Of a stretch of DNA of 64,000 bases, positions 10,153 through 21,884 are shown piece by piece. The notes under the pieces were generated by a model, which ran no database searches, was not told where the DNA came from, and saw nothing but the letters and a program-made list of their open reading frames with translations. Source of the DNA: Nemertoderma westbladi (lineage: Eukaryota; Xenacoelomorpha; Nemertodermatida; Nemertodermatidae); the NCBI GenBank assembly GCA_032718475.1, contig JAUCBJ010005522.1, forward strand, positions 1-64,000, written 5' to 3'. A program made the translations under genes and the position numbers. Within the stretch, counting starts at the first letter, position 1; each line of letters opens with the position of its first letter.

Positions 10153-11360
10153 TGGCCGTCTCACACTGGTGCCTATATATTCCGTGTGGCCGTCTCACGT
10201 TGGTGTCTATATATTCCGGGTGGCCCTCTCACAGTGGTGTCTATATATTCCTTGTGGCCGTCTCACAGTGGTGTCTATATATTCCGTGTGGCCGTCTCAC
10301 AGTGGTGTCTATATATTCCGTGTGGCCGTCTCACGTTGGTGTCTATATATTCCGTGTGGCTGTCTCACAGTGGTGTCTATATATTCCGTATGGCCGTCTC
10401 ACGTTGGTGTCTATATATTCCGTATGGCCGTCTCACGTTGGTGCCTATATATTCCGTGTGGCCGTCTCACGTTGGTGTCTATATATTCCGTATGGCCGTC
10501 TCACGTTGGTGTCTATATATTCCGTATGGCCGTCTCACTGTGGTGTCTATATATTCCGTGTGGCCGTCTCACTGTGGTGCCTATATATTCCGTATGGCCG
10601 TCTCACGTTGGTGTCTATATATTCCGTATGGCCGTCTCACTGTGGTGTCTATATATTCCGTGTGGCCGTCTCACGTTGGTGTCTATATATTCCGTATGGC
10701 CGTCTCACGTTGGTGTCTATATATTCCGTATGGCCGTCTCACTGTGGTGTCTATATATTCCGTGTGGCCGTCTCACTGTGGTGCCTATATATTCCGTGTG
10801 GTCGTCTCACAGTGGTGTCTATATATTCCGTATGGCCGTCTCACGTTCTGTGTCTATAAATTCCGTGTGGCCGTCTCACAGTGGTGTCTATATATTCCGT
10901 GTGGCCGTCTCACTGTGGTGCCTATATATTCCGTGTGGTCGTCTCACAGTGGTGTCTATATATTCCGTATGGCCGTCTCACGTTCTGTGTCTATATATTC
11001 CGTGTGGTCGTCTCACAGTGGTGTCTATATATTCCGTATGGCCGTCTCACGTTCTGTGTCTATATATTCCGTGTGGTCGTCTCACAGTGGTGCCTATATA
11101 TTCCGTGTGGCCGTCTCACGTTGGTGTCTATATATTCCGGGTGGCCGTCTCACGTTGGTGTCTATATATTCCGTGTGGCCATCTCACAGTGGTGTCTATA
11201 TATTCCGTGTGGCCGTCTCACGTTGCTGTCTATATATTCCGTATGGCCGTCTCACGTTGCTGTCTATATATTCCGTGTGGCCGTCTCACGTTGGTGTCTA
11301 TATATTCCGTGTAGCCGTCTCACAGTGGTGCCTATGTATTCCATGTGGCCGTCTCACAGT
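10153..11360. repeat. 34-bp minisatellite array B (about 35 copies)
   Basis: Same unit and same orientation as array A. It starts at the right target-site duplication of the LINE and stops at GTGGCCGTCTCACAG near 11359. It contains local sub-families, such as a repeated block with CACGTTCTGTGTC (10850-11070) and one with CACGTTGCTGTC (11220-11270), showing recent local duplication. Open frames through it (up to 400 codons) are artefacts of the repeat. Confidence 0.97.
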
Positions 11361-11530
11361 ATCACTACGAACACGCACCCCCTTCTTCTTGCAGGGTCAA
11401 TGAACTCTCAAAGTCTGTTGGGGGGGGGGGGGGGGACGCATCGCACGGGAGGTGTAGGCTCTCTGAGGCCGATCGGGTTGTTGCATGGAGGAGTGTCTGC
11501 CCCGTGTATGCGCTTCGGGACATTGGGTCA

Positions 11531-11929
11531 TCATGGTCCCGATGGTGGTTGGTGTGAGTGGGGTTTGCTCTCATATGAGCGGCTAGCGGTGGTGTCCTTG
11601 ATAAGGTGACGGCGGCTCCGGGTGATGCATCTACCAGAATGAGTTCGTACGGAGTACTTCTGGTTGGGATTTGTTTCCTTGACTGTGCTGTCCCGTCGCT
11701 TCGAGACTGGGTTTTCAATTTGGACCGAGTCCCCTACAGAGAGTGGAATGCGGGGTATGGTGCTGCGATTGTAGGCAGACGTCTGGGCACCAGATAGCGA
11801 GGGCATTGCCTCGTCGAGCTCCATGTGGTTCACTCGGTGTTCCCGGAGGAAAGCGCGGCTGAGCATTGGCATCAGCGACGATGATATGGTGGGCAAAGAG
11901 AATCTGGGTCGGCGACTTTCCGTGGGCAC
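11531..11929 (-). pseudogene. gypsy integrase C-terminal fragment
   Basis: The translation contains SVGDSVQIENPVSKR, then KYSVRTHSGRCITRSRRHL. This matches the conserved 'GD.V..Q.P..K.W......Y.V.T.SGR...RNRR.L' end of Ty3/gypsy integrases. The catalytic core is absent. The frame is open only over this fragment, and sequence to its right was lost by deletion before the RNase H piece. Confidence 0.72.
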
Positions 11930-12066
11930 CCAGTTTCAGAGCTCCAGGAGTCCCTCCTGGAAAGCCTCCGCGTTGATTCCCCCCCCCCCCCCCCCCACAT
12001 TCTGGCGGGCTCAATGTACCAGCAGGAGGCCCACGGGACTACAATCCTTTGTACGTAGATGATGAG

Positions 12067-12291
12067 TTACGGTTGGAAGAAAGTTTGTTGCATAGCGACC
12101 AAAGTGTTGGACACCTGGGAGTTGGCAACCAATGGGTGATCTCGCCTCCAGATTGTGGTAAACACAAATGTGGAGAGTTTCAACTTGAGTGGCTGGATCT
12201 GTGAATTATCGTATGCATCCATCGTCTGGTCATCGAGGATGGACACCAGGGGATGGTGGTCTACCACCAGCGTGAAATGTGGGAGGCCCAC
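12067..12291 (-). pseudogene. gypsy RNase H fragment
   Basis: The translation starts LPHFTLVVDHHPLVSILDD and continues with KLKLSTFVFTTIWRR, the C-terminal RNase H and connector signature of Ty3/gypsy pol (F.L.TDH.PL..IL....K..R....L..F.F...). The DALSRAP-type end is degraded. Only a fragment of about 75 codons remains. Confidence 0.75.
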
Positions 12292-12989
12292 GAGGTAGAG
12301 ACGGTACTTGTGGGCGGCTCATGCGACGGTGATGAGCTCCAGCTCCACCATTGCATAGCGTGATTCGGTTTCCGAAATATTCCGAGAGTCACATTCTACC
12401 AACTTCCCTTAAATCCTGTGCAATTGGAGTAGCGTGTATCCTAACCCATTCTTTCTGGAGGTGTCGGTCTCGAGCTTCGTGTCGAGCTCCAGATCGAAAG
12501 AAGCGACGATGGGTGGGGAGATGAGTGCACATTTGGTCGTCTCGAACGCCACCTCATGTTCAGAGTTCCACTCGTATGGGTTTATGGAACAGAGTAGTGG
12601 GTGAGGTGGGGCATTGTAGCTGAGATGTCATTCGAGAATGGAGTGAGTTGATCGACCAAGCGAGTTATCGACTCAAGTCTGTAATGCTAGTTGGTCAAGG
12701 GAAGCCCGTTATGGCGTGGACCTTGGATGGGTCCATCTGGATGCCATCGGCCCTGACATCGTAGCTTGCGAACTTCACTTGGCATTGGGCTTTGGACTTG
12801 GCATTTGTATTTTGTCGGGGTTAAAAGTCAGATGCCGGCTGTACGGGGTCGCATGAGGAACTGTCAGAAACTGGCGATGTGGTCATCAGATTTGTCACTG
12901 TACAGAAGGAAGTCGTCGACAACTTTCACCATGCATCAGGGGTCCTACTATAGGGAAAATCCCGGTCGAGAGTTTGATATGTAGAGACT

Positions 12990-13303
12990 GGCGGTTGTTG
13001 GAGAGAAATAAAAGATTGATGGGCTTAATGGTATATTGTTCTACATAAGGAAAAATATCATCTCAACTAGTGTATATTGAGATTATATTGGCTGTCTTTG
13101 AAGTCAACATTTTGAACAAACTGCACCAATTAAAAAGCGAATAAGTATAAATTATGTATAAGATACATTTTGGGTGGACTATATATAATTGCGATTCTTA
13201 AAAATTCATTTTTGGCGTCCCTTAGCGGCCAGAGCCAAAATTTAGATTTTTTTTATGCTACTCATTCCTTATGCTTCTCCTTCGTTATATATTCTCAAAT
13301 TGG
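12990..13303. other. AT-rich spacer between two dead elements
   Basis: Nothing recognisable. The boundary to the second LINE copy is sharp at about 13304-13310. Confidence 0.5.
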
Positions 13304-13472
13304 GCCTTCCAACCATTGAGGTGTTTAGCTGGAGATTCAGCCTTAACCTTAGTGGTTGGTTGGCTTTTCCTCCCAGTGAGCAGGTTTATTGATTGTCATG
13401 CCTGGGTTGATTGCCTGCTGTAATTAGCTTTGTTAATGGCAACAACCTGCTTATTGATAAGCTCCTTCAGAT

Positions 13473-13527
13473 CATCTTTAATTTAATTTAATAACAAGGT
13501 TGTTGTTATTCAATTAAATTAAAGATG
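13473..13527. repeat. Near-perfect 25-bp-arm palindrome
   Basis: Arms of the form CATCTTTAATTTAATT at the left and its complement at the right close on a short GG-centred loop with about one mismatch. It lies exactly at the left edge of the insert in LINE copy 2, so it may be the end of the inserted element. Confidence 0.7.
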
Positions 13528-13594
13528 AAATAAAATAGAATAGCACAAAATAGAATAAATAAAATAAAATAGCAAATGAATGCCTTAGTCGGCA

Positions 13595-13662
13595 TGTTAA
13601 ATTCTCAATTTAGGGAAATTTTTATTGCGTCCAGTTCCCCCCCCCCCCCCCCCCCCCCCCCT
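13595..13662. repeat. Dispersed-repeat fragment with a poly(C) tract
   Basis: Bases 13595-13618 are the exact reverse complement of 17559-17582 (24 bases). Shortly after comes ATTGCGTCCAGTT and then a run of more than 20 C. The same arrangement (a GCGT-type lead then poly-C) recurs at three other places in the window. Confidence 0.65.
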
Positions 13663-13780
13663 ATCTGCCACCAAAATTACATATTAGCACAAAGCAATGC
13701 AAATTGAAGTCTCTTGCTACATGACAACCAAAACAAAAGGAATCATAAAAAGCAAAAATTACAATTCACCCAATACATTG

Positions 13781-14040
13781 TTACGTCGCAGAAAGGTTAT
13801 GTAAATAAATAAACCAATTATTCGTATATTGGAAAGCCAAAGCATTACTACACGAAAGGCAACTATTCAACTGCTTTAGTTTTAACAAGGACGGCTGTCT
13901 CGAAAAATATTCACCCAGATATTGCAGTCTTAAGTCGTCGTAACGCCGGCAACCGAGCAAAAAATGTAGCTCATCCTCCACAAAATTGCTGTTGCACACA
14001 GAACATAAACGGTCCGGTCACTACGGTCAGTATTGTACCA
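13781..14040 (-). pseudogene. C-terminal zinc-binding fragment of a different LINE
   Basis: The minus strand encodes PDRLCSVCNSNFVEDELHFL, then GCRRYDDLR. This is the C-x2-C...ED..HFL..C..Y..LR signature at the end of many LINE pol proteins. It belongs to a different LINE from the host copy. It sits in the insert within LINE copy 2. Upstream RT sequence is absent, a 5'-truncated insertion. Confidence 0.75.
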
Positions 14041-14378
14041 CCTCACCCGTTCAATTTCTAAATTGTGCGAGGAGCACTTTATTTTAGATATGAACCGCCG
14101 TAATACTACTGTACATTGTCATGTAATATATCTAAATACGACATCATATTAAAAGAAATACATATGACATCATATTATCAGAATACTGCCTGTTGCGACC
14201 AAGATGAAACCTTAACTAACTGCATCCTTGGCTGTCCTTGTGTCTCCGAGCCGGCGCCCGGCGAGACTCGTTCTGTGCCTTAGTGAGGTTATATCGTCAC
14301 TTCCGAATTCTGTGGTTCGCCCAGGGGGCCTTTATCCTGTTTCAAAGCTATACAGAAACTGTTTCCGAAGCTGCTAAT

Positions 14379-14840
14379 TTAACTGCTTAACTGCACATAA
14401 TATGGTCTATCTGGGACTGTGACCACTGGGTCCACTAGGACTAGGACTCTATAGCTTTCCAGTTCGCTTCTTGAACTGTGTTCCAGTCGAAACAAACCAT
14501 TTCTAGAGATGAAATCCTGAAGATGGACGGAATTTCGGTTAACACTATTGCTATAGACCCAGGGCGATGTAGGTGATTGATGCAGACTTGCATTAAAGTC
14601 TCCTAGGAAAGTTAAGAATGCATGCAGATCCACTAGCTGTAGCTGCTGTAGATTGTGGTATAAATTTTCCACCTCCTCTACTTGGGCAACACTAGTTGGA
14701 GAATAGCACACAATCAGAACCACCTTAGGAATATTCTTAGCAAGTCTTCCAGAACATGAGAAGTGGCAAAGGATTATGCGGTTAGAGATTTGGCTATTTT
14801 GTCCAATGCTGCATGTGCAGTTGGATTCATCAATAGACAA
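14379..14840 (-). pseudogene. Endonuclease fragment of LINE copy 2
   Basis: About 150 codons match the endonuclease of the full-length copy: RIILCHFSCSGRLAKN, VVLIVCYSPTSVAQVEEVEN and LGDFNASLHQSPTSPWVYSN. The frame is broken at both ends and the SDH motif region is deleted. Non-functional. Confidence 0.8.
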
Positions 14841-14935
14841 TTTCCACCATTGCCACTATCATCTGCTGATGCGAGGGCGAGTCGCCAACCGCCCCCCATG
14901 TCCTTAATCAGAGCCTCATCAGTCTGTTCAGTCCG

Positions 14936-15181
14936 CAATCATTCAGGTACTGTACTGTATTTCTGCCAGACTCAAAGGCTTTCCTAGCCACCTACACAAT
15001 AATATCTATACTAAAACTTAATCTATCAAATTTAAATGAAGTTCTGGAATGTTTTTCGGGGAGTTGTTTCCACGCGATACATGTATTATACTAACTAATT
15101 TAACTTTTATTATCATTATTAAGAATAATTTCGCGCGTAAGCAGAAACAAATATAAAATTGAATTAAAAAATACAACATAC
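14936..15181. repeat. Dispersed repeat, copy 1 (inserted in LINE copy 2)
   Basis: Begins CAATCATTCAGGTACT and includes AATGAAGTTCTGGAATGTTT, AGTTGTTTCCACGCGAT and a TTCGCGC..A.GCAGAAA block. The same blocks in the same order appear at 16606-16800. It interrupts LINE sequence, so it is younger than that LINE copy. No coding capacity; class unknown. Confidence 0.75.
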
Positions 15182-15614
15182 AGCCGGTAATTCCACTGGC
15201 CTCAAGTGGCCGGACCTCCGCATTACAAATGTAATCCATAGTGGGGGTTGGCGGTGCTTTTTTGCCGAGTCAATTCTCGGGGCAAAGACCACACACTGGT
15301 TTGCCATTCCACAGGGAGGGTGTCGCAGTGGAGTCAGATGAGGCCCATCACCCATACCGCACCGGACCTGACCATTGGCTGTGTAGCTCATATGCTGGGC
15401 CATGCCCTGTAACCCTGCTGCCAGGTGCAGGTCGCAGTGAAGTGTACTCAAATTGGACATGATAACACTCTACTCCTGACCAGCCATTTGTAGATCACCG
15501 TCTGCCTGGTCAGACCATATACCCCAGCAACCGAGTGTATGGGTCCTTAACCCAGGACCAAGAGCGTACCAGATGAAGGAGGCCCTAGTTTCTGGACCTG
15601 AGACTGACCTGACC

Positions 15615-15783
15615 TGGACTCATTGGCATTCTAAAAACTTGTAAATCTCAACGACTCGGACAGAATAGCTGAATCTCGCTAAAATGAAAATGAGTAAAAA
15701 ATACCCATGTTTTCCTCTTCCTATTTATCTTATAGAATAATAGTCCTTTTTTTAATAGTCATTACATTTTTATAACATAAATC
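15615..15783. other. Short AT-rich spacer
   Basis: Nothing recognised between the LINE 5' end and the foldback element. Confidence 0.5.
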
Positions 15784-16188
15784 ATTGTTACCATGGCAAC
15801 ATTGTAGAGTTCTAGAACCAAAAATATGTAATATACACTATTAAAGAACATAAACAATATTAAAAATATAATGTTCAAGATCATAAAGCTAGTTATATTT
15901 TAAATTTAAAATATTTATTTATATATATATATTTAAATATATTTATTATATATATTTTTTATTTTTATATATTAATATTTTTTATTTTTATATATTAATA
16001 TTTTTTATTTTATATATTTACTTTGGTAAATATATTTTTTTAATTTACTAGATATTTTAAAATTAAAAAAACTAGCTACATGTTCTAGAACATTATATTT
16101 TTTATTTTATTTATGTTCTAGAATAGTATATAATACTTTTCTATTGTTCTAGAACTCTTCAATGTTGCCATAGTACAGTAACAATGGC
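15784..16188. mobile_element. Foldback/MITE-like element with long terminal inverted repeats
   Basis: The left end reads CATTGTTACCATGGCAACA..., continuing through GAGTTCTAGAAC. The right end is its reverse complement with a small insertion. Pairing continues inward with interruptions (GTTCTAGAA and AACTAGCTA-type blocks), so most of the 405 bases could fold into one hairpin. The centre is almost pure A/T. No coding capacity, as expected of a MITE. A clear target duplication was not identified. Confidence 0.65.
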
Positions 16189-16605
16189 ATAGGTATTAAA
16201 AATGTAGTTCTATACGGAACTCTAGCCAATAAAAATCGTCAAAAACCTATTATGAATCCTTAAAATCGTAAATAAAGGAGGTGGGGTCAGTCCACGTCAT
16301 AATATTTTAGTACATTTTCAAAAATATAGGAAATATTGCAAATAAACACTAAGAAATGTTCTGGAACAAATAATTAATAAATAATAAATTATAACAAGTT
16401 ATATATATAAAATATATATAGGCCTACAAGTTATAGCTTAACTGCTGTACAGTATAACTGGATGTTTTTCCTTCATTAATATTACGAACTTATTATTTCC
16501 CATTATATTTTATACAAATATAATAATTTAAACGTTTAACAGTAAATATTAAATTGTTGTATCGATAACAAATTAAATTACAATTACATAAATCAAAATT
16601 GGTGA
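16189..16605. other. AT-rich spacer
   Basis: No coding or repeat feature recognised, apart from TATATA runs near 16395-16425. Confidence 0.45.
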
Positions 16606-16800
16606 CAATCATTCAGGTACTAAACTGTATTTATGTCAGACTCCGACGATTACATTTAAATGAAGTTCTGGAATGTTTTTAGGGTAGTTGTTTCCACGCG
16701 ATATGTACTGTTTATATAAATTTAATTGTTATTATAATTTATTATTAATAATAAATTCGCGCATTATGCAGAAATAAAAGTAAAATAAATAAAAAAATTA
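16606..16800. repeat. Dispersed repeat, copy 2
   Basis: Same ordered blocks as 14936-15181, starting CAATCATTCAGGTACT and ending in the GCAGAAATAAAAGTAAAAT-type region. It is about 50 bases shorter because an internal part is missing. This copy sits outside any LINE, showing the unit moves independently. Confidence 0.75.
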
Positions 16801-16969
16801 ATAATAAATATTCATTTTACAAAATGTTCAACTTTATATTCCGCATTTTCGAGGAATAGTTAATGCTCCATAAAGTGGAAATTTATTATTGGTGTTATGG
16901 GTGAATGAATGGTTTCATGTTATTATAACTTTTTGTTGGGCACAGCTTACGCAAAGTTGACAATGACGT

Positions 16970-17040
16970 CCAGGTAGGATCAAACTGGTGACCTCCGGGT
17001 TGGAAGTCTGACGCTCTAACCAATCAGCTAGCGGCTCAGG
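16970..17040 (-). other. tRNA-like sequence (pseudogene or SINE head)
   Basis: The minus strand reads GCCGCTAGCTGATTGGTTAG (A-box type). An arm whose loop would be CTTCCAA (anticodon TCC, glycine-like) and a B-box-like GTTTGATCC follow. The anticodon stem and T stem pair poorly by hand, so this is not called as a functional tRNA. A SINE head or dead tRNA is likelier. Confidence 0.45.
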
Positions 17041-17558
17041 TAAAAGATAAACCTGGAAATACTATCTGATGCATGTCCGCAATTTACCTCCTCATGGCCT
17101 CCCAACTATCAATACCACCATATGCTGCTGCCAATGTGCTCAACCCTACAGTACTTGGCCGTCTTTCATTGTAGCGAGTGGTTAAAATAGGCCTAAGCTA
17201 AAGAACGTTAACAACTTCCAGTTACAGTGATAGGATAGAGAAGAGATCAGTGAAAAGGACATTAAAAGAAGTTCGGAAAAAAAATAAGAGGTGAGACTCT
17301 TTCAACCCACTATGGAAACTACTTTTATACGGAGATGAGACAAGTTGACACTGACGAAATCACTTGACCAAGGAATTGATCGTCATCGCACAGCACATAG
17401 GGCTAGGGGGGAAACTTGACGCAATAAAAATTCATCACTCTCCAGGGGAAATTCCACGCAAATAACAGCTGATTATTCTCAAAAATAAAACTGTAACTTG
17501 TTCTATTGTGCTTAGTTTATTGTTTTGGTTAAAATATCTTGCCACTCTAACCTGCTCC
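17041..17558. other. Spacer, nothing recognised
   Basis: No gene, terminal repeat or tandem repeat seen. Confidence 0.45.
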
Positions 17559-17622
17559 TTTCCCTAAATTGAGAATTTAACATCGAGGCGGGATATTAAT
17601 TCGCCAAGGCGGGATTTGCGTC
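17559..17622 (+). repeat. Dispersed repeat abutting the GC-rich satellite
   Basis: 17559-17582 is the exact reverse complement of 13595-13618. 17583-17620 (GGGATATTAATTCGCC then GCGGGATTTGCGT) matches the reverse complement of about 25315-25358. Here it leads straight into the 24/33-bp satellite rather than a poly-C tract. Confidence 0.7.
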
Positions 17623-17623
17623 C

Positions 17624-20600
17624 ATCTCACGCAGGGAGCCCAGGCACCAGGATTGCCACTCACCCAGGGAGGCCAGGCACCAGGGTTGCCACTCACGCAG
17701 GGAACCCAGGCACCAGGGTTGCCACTCACCCAGGGAGGCCAGGCACCAGGGTTGCTACTCACCCAGGGAGACCAGGCACCACGGTTGCTACTCACCCAGG
17801 CACCAGGGTTGCCACTCACCCAGGGAGACCAGGCACCAGGGTTGCTACTCGCCCAGGGAGGCCAGGCACCAGGGTTGCCACTCACCCAGGGAGGCCAGGC
17901 ACCAGGGGTGCCACTCACGCAGGGAACCCAGGCACCAGGGTTGCCACTCACCCAGGGAGGCCAGGCACCAGGGTTGCTACTCACCCAGGAAGACCAGGCA
18001 CCACGGTTGCTACTCACCCAGGCACCAGGGTTGCCACTCACCCAGGGAGACCAGGCACCAGGGTTGCTACTCGCCCAGGGAGGCCAGGCACCAGGGTTGC
18101 CACTCACGCAGGGAACCCAGGCACCAGGGTTGCCACTCACCCAGGGAGGCCAGGCACCAGGGTTGCCACTCACCCAGGGAGGCCAGGCACCAGGGTTGCC
18201 ACTCACGCAGGGAACCCAGGCACCAGGGTTGCCACTCACCCAGGGAGGCCAGGCACCAGGTTTGCCACTCACCCAGGCACCAGGGTTGCTACTCACTTAG
18301 GCACCAGGGTTGCCACTCACCCAGGGAGGCCAGGCACCAGGGTTGCCACTCACCCAGGCACCAGGGTTGCTACTCACTCAGGCACCAGGGTTGCCACTCA
18401 CCCAGGTACCAGGGTTGCTACTCACCCAGGCACCAGGGTTGCTACTCACCCAGGCACCAGGGTTGCTACTCACCCAGGCACCAGGGTTGCTACTCACCCA
18501 GGCACCAGGGTTGCTACTCACTCAGGCACCAGGGTTGCCACTCACCCAGGTACCAGGGTTGCTACTCACCCAGGCACCAGGGTTGCTACTCACCCAGGCA
18601 CCAGGGTTGCTACTCACCCAGGCACCAGGGTTGCTACTCACCCAGGCACCAGGGTTGCTACTCACCCAGGCACCATGGTTGCCACTCACCCAGGGAGGCC
18701 AGGCACCAGGGTTGCTACTCATCCAGGCACCAGGGTTGCCACTCACCCAGGGAGGCCAGGCACCAGGGTTGCCACTCACACAGGGAGGCGAGGCACCAGG
18801 GTTGCCACTCACACAGGGAGGCCAGGCACCAGGGTTGCCACTCACGCAGGTAACCCAGGCACCCGGGTTGCCACTAACCCAGGGAGGCCAGGCACCAGGG
18901 TTGCCACTCACACAGGGAGGCCAGGCACCAGGGTTGCCACTCACCCAGGCACCAGGGTTGCTACTCACTCAGGCACCAGGGTTGCCACTCACCCAGGTAC
19001 CAGGGTTGCTACTCACCCAGGCACCAGGGTTGCTACTCACCCAGGCACCAGGGTTGCTACTCACCCAGGCACCAGGGTTGCTACTCACCCAGGCACCAGG
19101 GTTGCTACTCACCCAGGCACCAGGGTTGCTACTCACCCAGGCACCATGGTTGCCACTCACCCAGGGAGGCCAGGCACCAGGGTTGCTACTCATCCAGGCA
19201 CCAGGGTTGCCACTCACCCAGGGAGGCCAGGCACCAGGGTTGCCACTCACACAGGGAGGCGAGGCACCAGGGTTGCCACTCACACAGGGAGGCCAGGCAC
19301 CAGGGTTGCCACTCACGCAGGTAACCCAGGCACCCGGGTTGCCACTCACCCAGGGAGGCCAGGCACCAGGGTTGCCACTCACACAGGGAGGCCAGGCACC
19401 AGGGTTGCCACTCACCCAGGCACCAGGGTTGCTACTCACTCAGGCACCAGGGTTGCCACTCACCCTAGGTACCAGGGTTGCTACTCACCCAGGCACCAGG
19501 GTTGCTACTCACCCAGGCACCAGGGTTGCTACTCACCCAGGCACCAGGGTTGCTACTCACTCAGGCACCAGGGTTGCCACTCACCCAGGTACCAGGGTTG
19601 CTACTCACCCAGGCACCAGGGTTGCTACTCACCCAGGCACCAGGGTTGCTACTCACCCAGGCACCAGGGTTGCTACTCACCCAGGCACCAGGGTTGCTAC
19701 TCACCCAGGCACCAGGGTTGCTACTCACCCAGGCACCAGGGTTGCTACTCACTCAGGCACCAGGGTTGCCACTCACCCAGGTACCAGGGTTGCTACTCAC
19801 CCAGGCACCAGGGTTGCTACTCACCCAGGCACCAGGGTTGCTACTCACCCAGGCACCAGGGTTGCTACTCACCCAGGCACCAGGGTTGCTACTCACCCAG
19901 GCACCAGGGTTGCTACTCACCCAGGCACCAGGGTTGCTACTCACCCAGGCACCAGGGTTGCCACTCACCCAGGTTGCTACTCACCCAGGCACCAGGGTTG
20001 CTACTCACCCAGGCACCAGGGTTGCTACTCACCCAGGCACCAGGGATGCTACTCACCCAGGCACCAGGGTTGCTACTCACCCAGGCACCAGGGTTGCTAC
20101 TCACCCAGGCACCAGGGTTGCTACTCACCCAGGGACCAGGGTTGCTACTCACCCAGGCACAAGGGTTGCCACTCACCCAGGTACCAGGGTTTCTACTCAC
20201 CCAGGCACCAGGGTTGCCACTCACATAGGGAGGCCAGACACCAGGGTTGCCACTCACCCAGGGAGGCCAGGCACCAGGGTTGCCACTCACCCAGGCACCA
20301 GGGTTGCTACTCACACAGGGAGGCCAGGCACCAGGGTTGCCACTCACGCAGGGAACCCAGGCACCAGGGTTGCCACTCACCAGGGAGGCCAGGCACCAGG
20401 GTTGCCACTCACACAGGGAGGCGAGGCGGCAGGGTTGCCACTGACGCAGGGAACCCAGGCACCAGGGTTGCTACTCACCCAGGGAGGCCAGGCACCAGGG
20501 TTGCCACTCACCCAGGGAGGCCAGGCACCAGGGTTGCCACTCACCCAGGCACCAGGGTTGCCACTCACCCAGGGAGGCCAGGCACCAGGGTTGCTACTCA

Positions 20601-21884
20601 CCCAGGCACCAGGGTTGCTACTCACCCAGGCACCAGGGTTGCTACTCACAGGCACCAGGGTTGCCACTCACCCAGGTACCAGGGTTGCTACTCACCCAGG
20701 CACCAGGGTTGCTACTCACTCAGGCACCAGGGTTGCCACTCACCCAGGTACCAGGGTTGCTACTCACCCAGGCACCAGGGTTGCTACTCACCCAGGCACC
20801 AGGGTTGCTACTCACCCAGGCACCAGGGTTGCTACTCACCCAGGCACCAGGGTTGCTACTCACCCAGGCACCAGGGTTGCCACTCACCCAGGTACCAGGG
20901 TTGCTACTCACCCAGGCACCAGGGTTGCTACTCACCCAGGCACCAGGGTTGCTACTCACCCAGGCACCAGGGTTGCTACTCACCCAGGCACCAGGGTTGC
21001 TACTCACCCAGGCACCAGGGTTGCTACTCACCCAGGCACCAGGGTTGCCACTCACCCAGGTACCAGGGTTGCTACTCACCCAGGCACCAGGGTTGCTACT
21101 CACCCAGGCACCAGGGTTGCTACTCACCCAGGCACCAGGGTTGCTACTCACCCAGGCACCAGGGTTGCCACTCACCCAGGTACCACGGTTTCTACTCACC
21201 CAGGCACCAGGGTTGCTACTCACTCAGGCACCAGGGTTGCTACTCACCCAGGCACCAGGGTTGCTACTCGCCCAGGGAGGACAGGCACCAGGGTTGCCAC
21301 TCACCCAGGGAGGCCAGGCACCAGGGTTGCCACTCACCCAGGCACCAGGGTTGCTACTCACACAGGGAGGCCAGGCACCAGGGTTGCCACTCACGCAGGG
21401 AACCCAGGCACCAGGGTTGCCACTCACCCAGGGAGGCCAGGCACCAGGGTTGCCACTCACACAGGGAGGCGAGGCACCAGGGTTGCCACTCACACAGGGA
21501 GGCCAGACACCAGGGTTGCCACTCACGCAGGGAACCCAGGCACCCGGGTTGCCACTCACCCAGGGAGGCCAGGCACCAGGGTTGCCACTCACACAGGGAG
21601 GCCAGACACCAGGGTTGCCACTCACCCAGGGAGGCCAGGCACCAGGGTTGCCACTCACCCAGGCACCAGGGTTGCTACTCACACAGGGAGGCCAGGCACC
21701 AGGGTTGCCACTCACGCAGGGAACCCAGGCACCAGGGTTGCCACTCACCCAGGGAGGCCAGGCACCAGGGTTGCCACTCACACAGGGAGGCGAGGCGGCA
21801 GGGTTGCCACTCACGCAGGGAACCCAGGCACCAGGGTAGCCACTCACCCAGGGAGGCCAGGCACCAGGGTTGCCATTCACCTGG
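17624..21884. repeat. 4.26-kb GC-rich satellite with 24-bp and 33-bp units
   Basis: The core unit is CACCAGGGTTGC(T/C)ACTCAC plus CCAGG, 24 bp. A longer 33-bp form carries an extra GGGAGGCCA-type segment. Both lengths are multiples of 3, so frames stay open in several phases on both strands (for example repeats of TRVATHPG, LLLTQAPG and, on the minus strand, WVSSNPGA). A higher-order copy is visible: about 450-470 bases at 18522-18968 are repeated at 18969-19439, differing by one 24-bp unit. No initiation context, signal peptide or unique flanking coding sequence supports a real gene. Confidence 0.95.

Larger units (their letters stand above)
11390..12990 (-). mobile_element. Decayed Ty3/gypsy LTR retrotransposon remnant
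   Basis: Reading the minus strand, gypsy pol pieces occur in the expected order. An RT active-site-like VVDDFLLYS is near 12900-12930, an RNase H segment lies at 12291-12067, and an integrase C-terminal segment lies at 11929-11531. Most of the integrase between the last two is missing, and stops and frameshifts are frequent. No LTRs were found. Two homopolymer tracts (G near 11419-11435, C near 11981-11997) interrupt it. It is distinct from, and far older than, the element at 44184-49022. Confidence 0.75.
13304..15614 (-). mobile_element. Second, broken copy of the RTE-like LINE
   Basis: Blocks match the full-length copy in the same orientation: 13304-13470 (to about 8085-8250), 14190-14385 (to about 8260-8465), 14395-14935 (to about 8720-9265) and 15182-15614 (to about 9610-10152). 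Sequence matching about 8465-8720 is deleted. Two inserts separate the blocks: 13473-14190 (hairpin, poly-C tract and a foreign LINE C-terminus) and 14936-15181 (a dispersed repeat also found at 16606-16800). The 3' half downstream of 8085 is missing. Dead copy, useful as a time series of insertions. Confidence 0.82.

Noticed and set aside
12766-12984. Plus-strand 72-codon frame as a gene
   Set aside because: Antisense to the decayed gypsy RT region.
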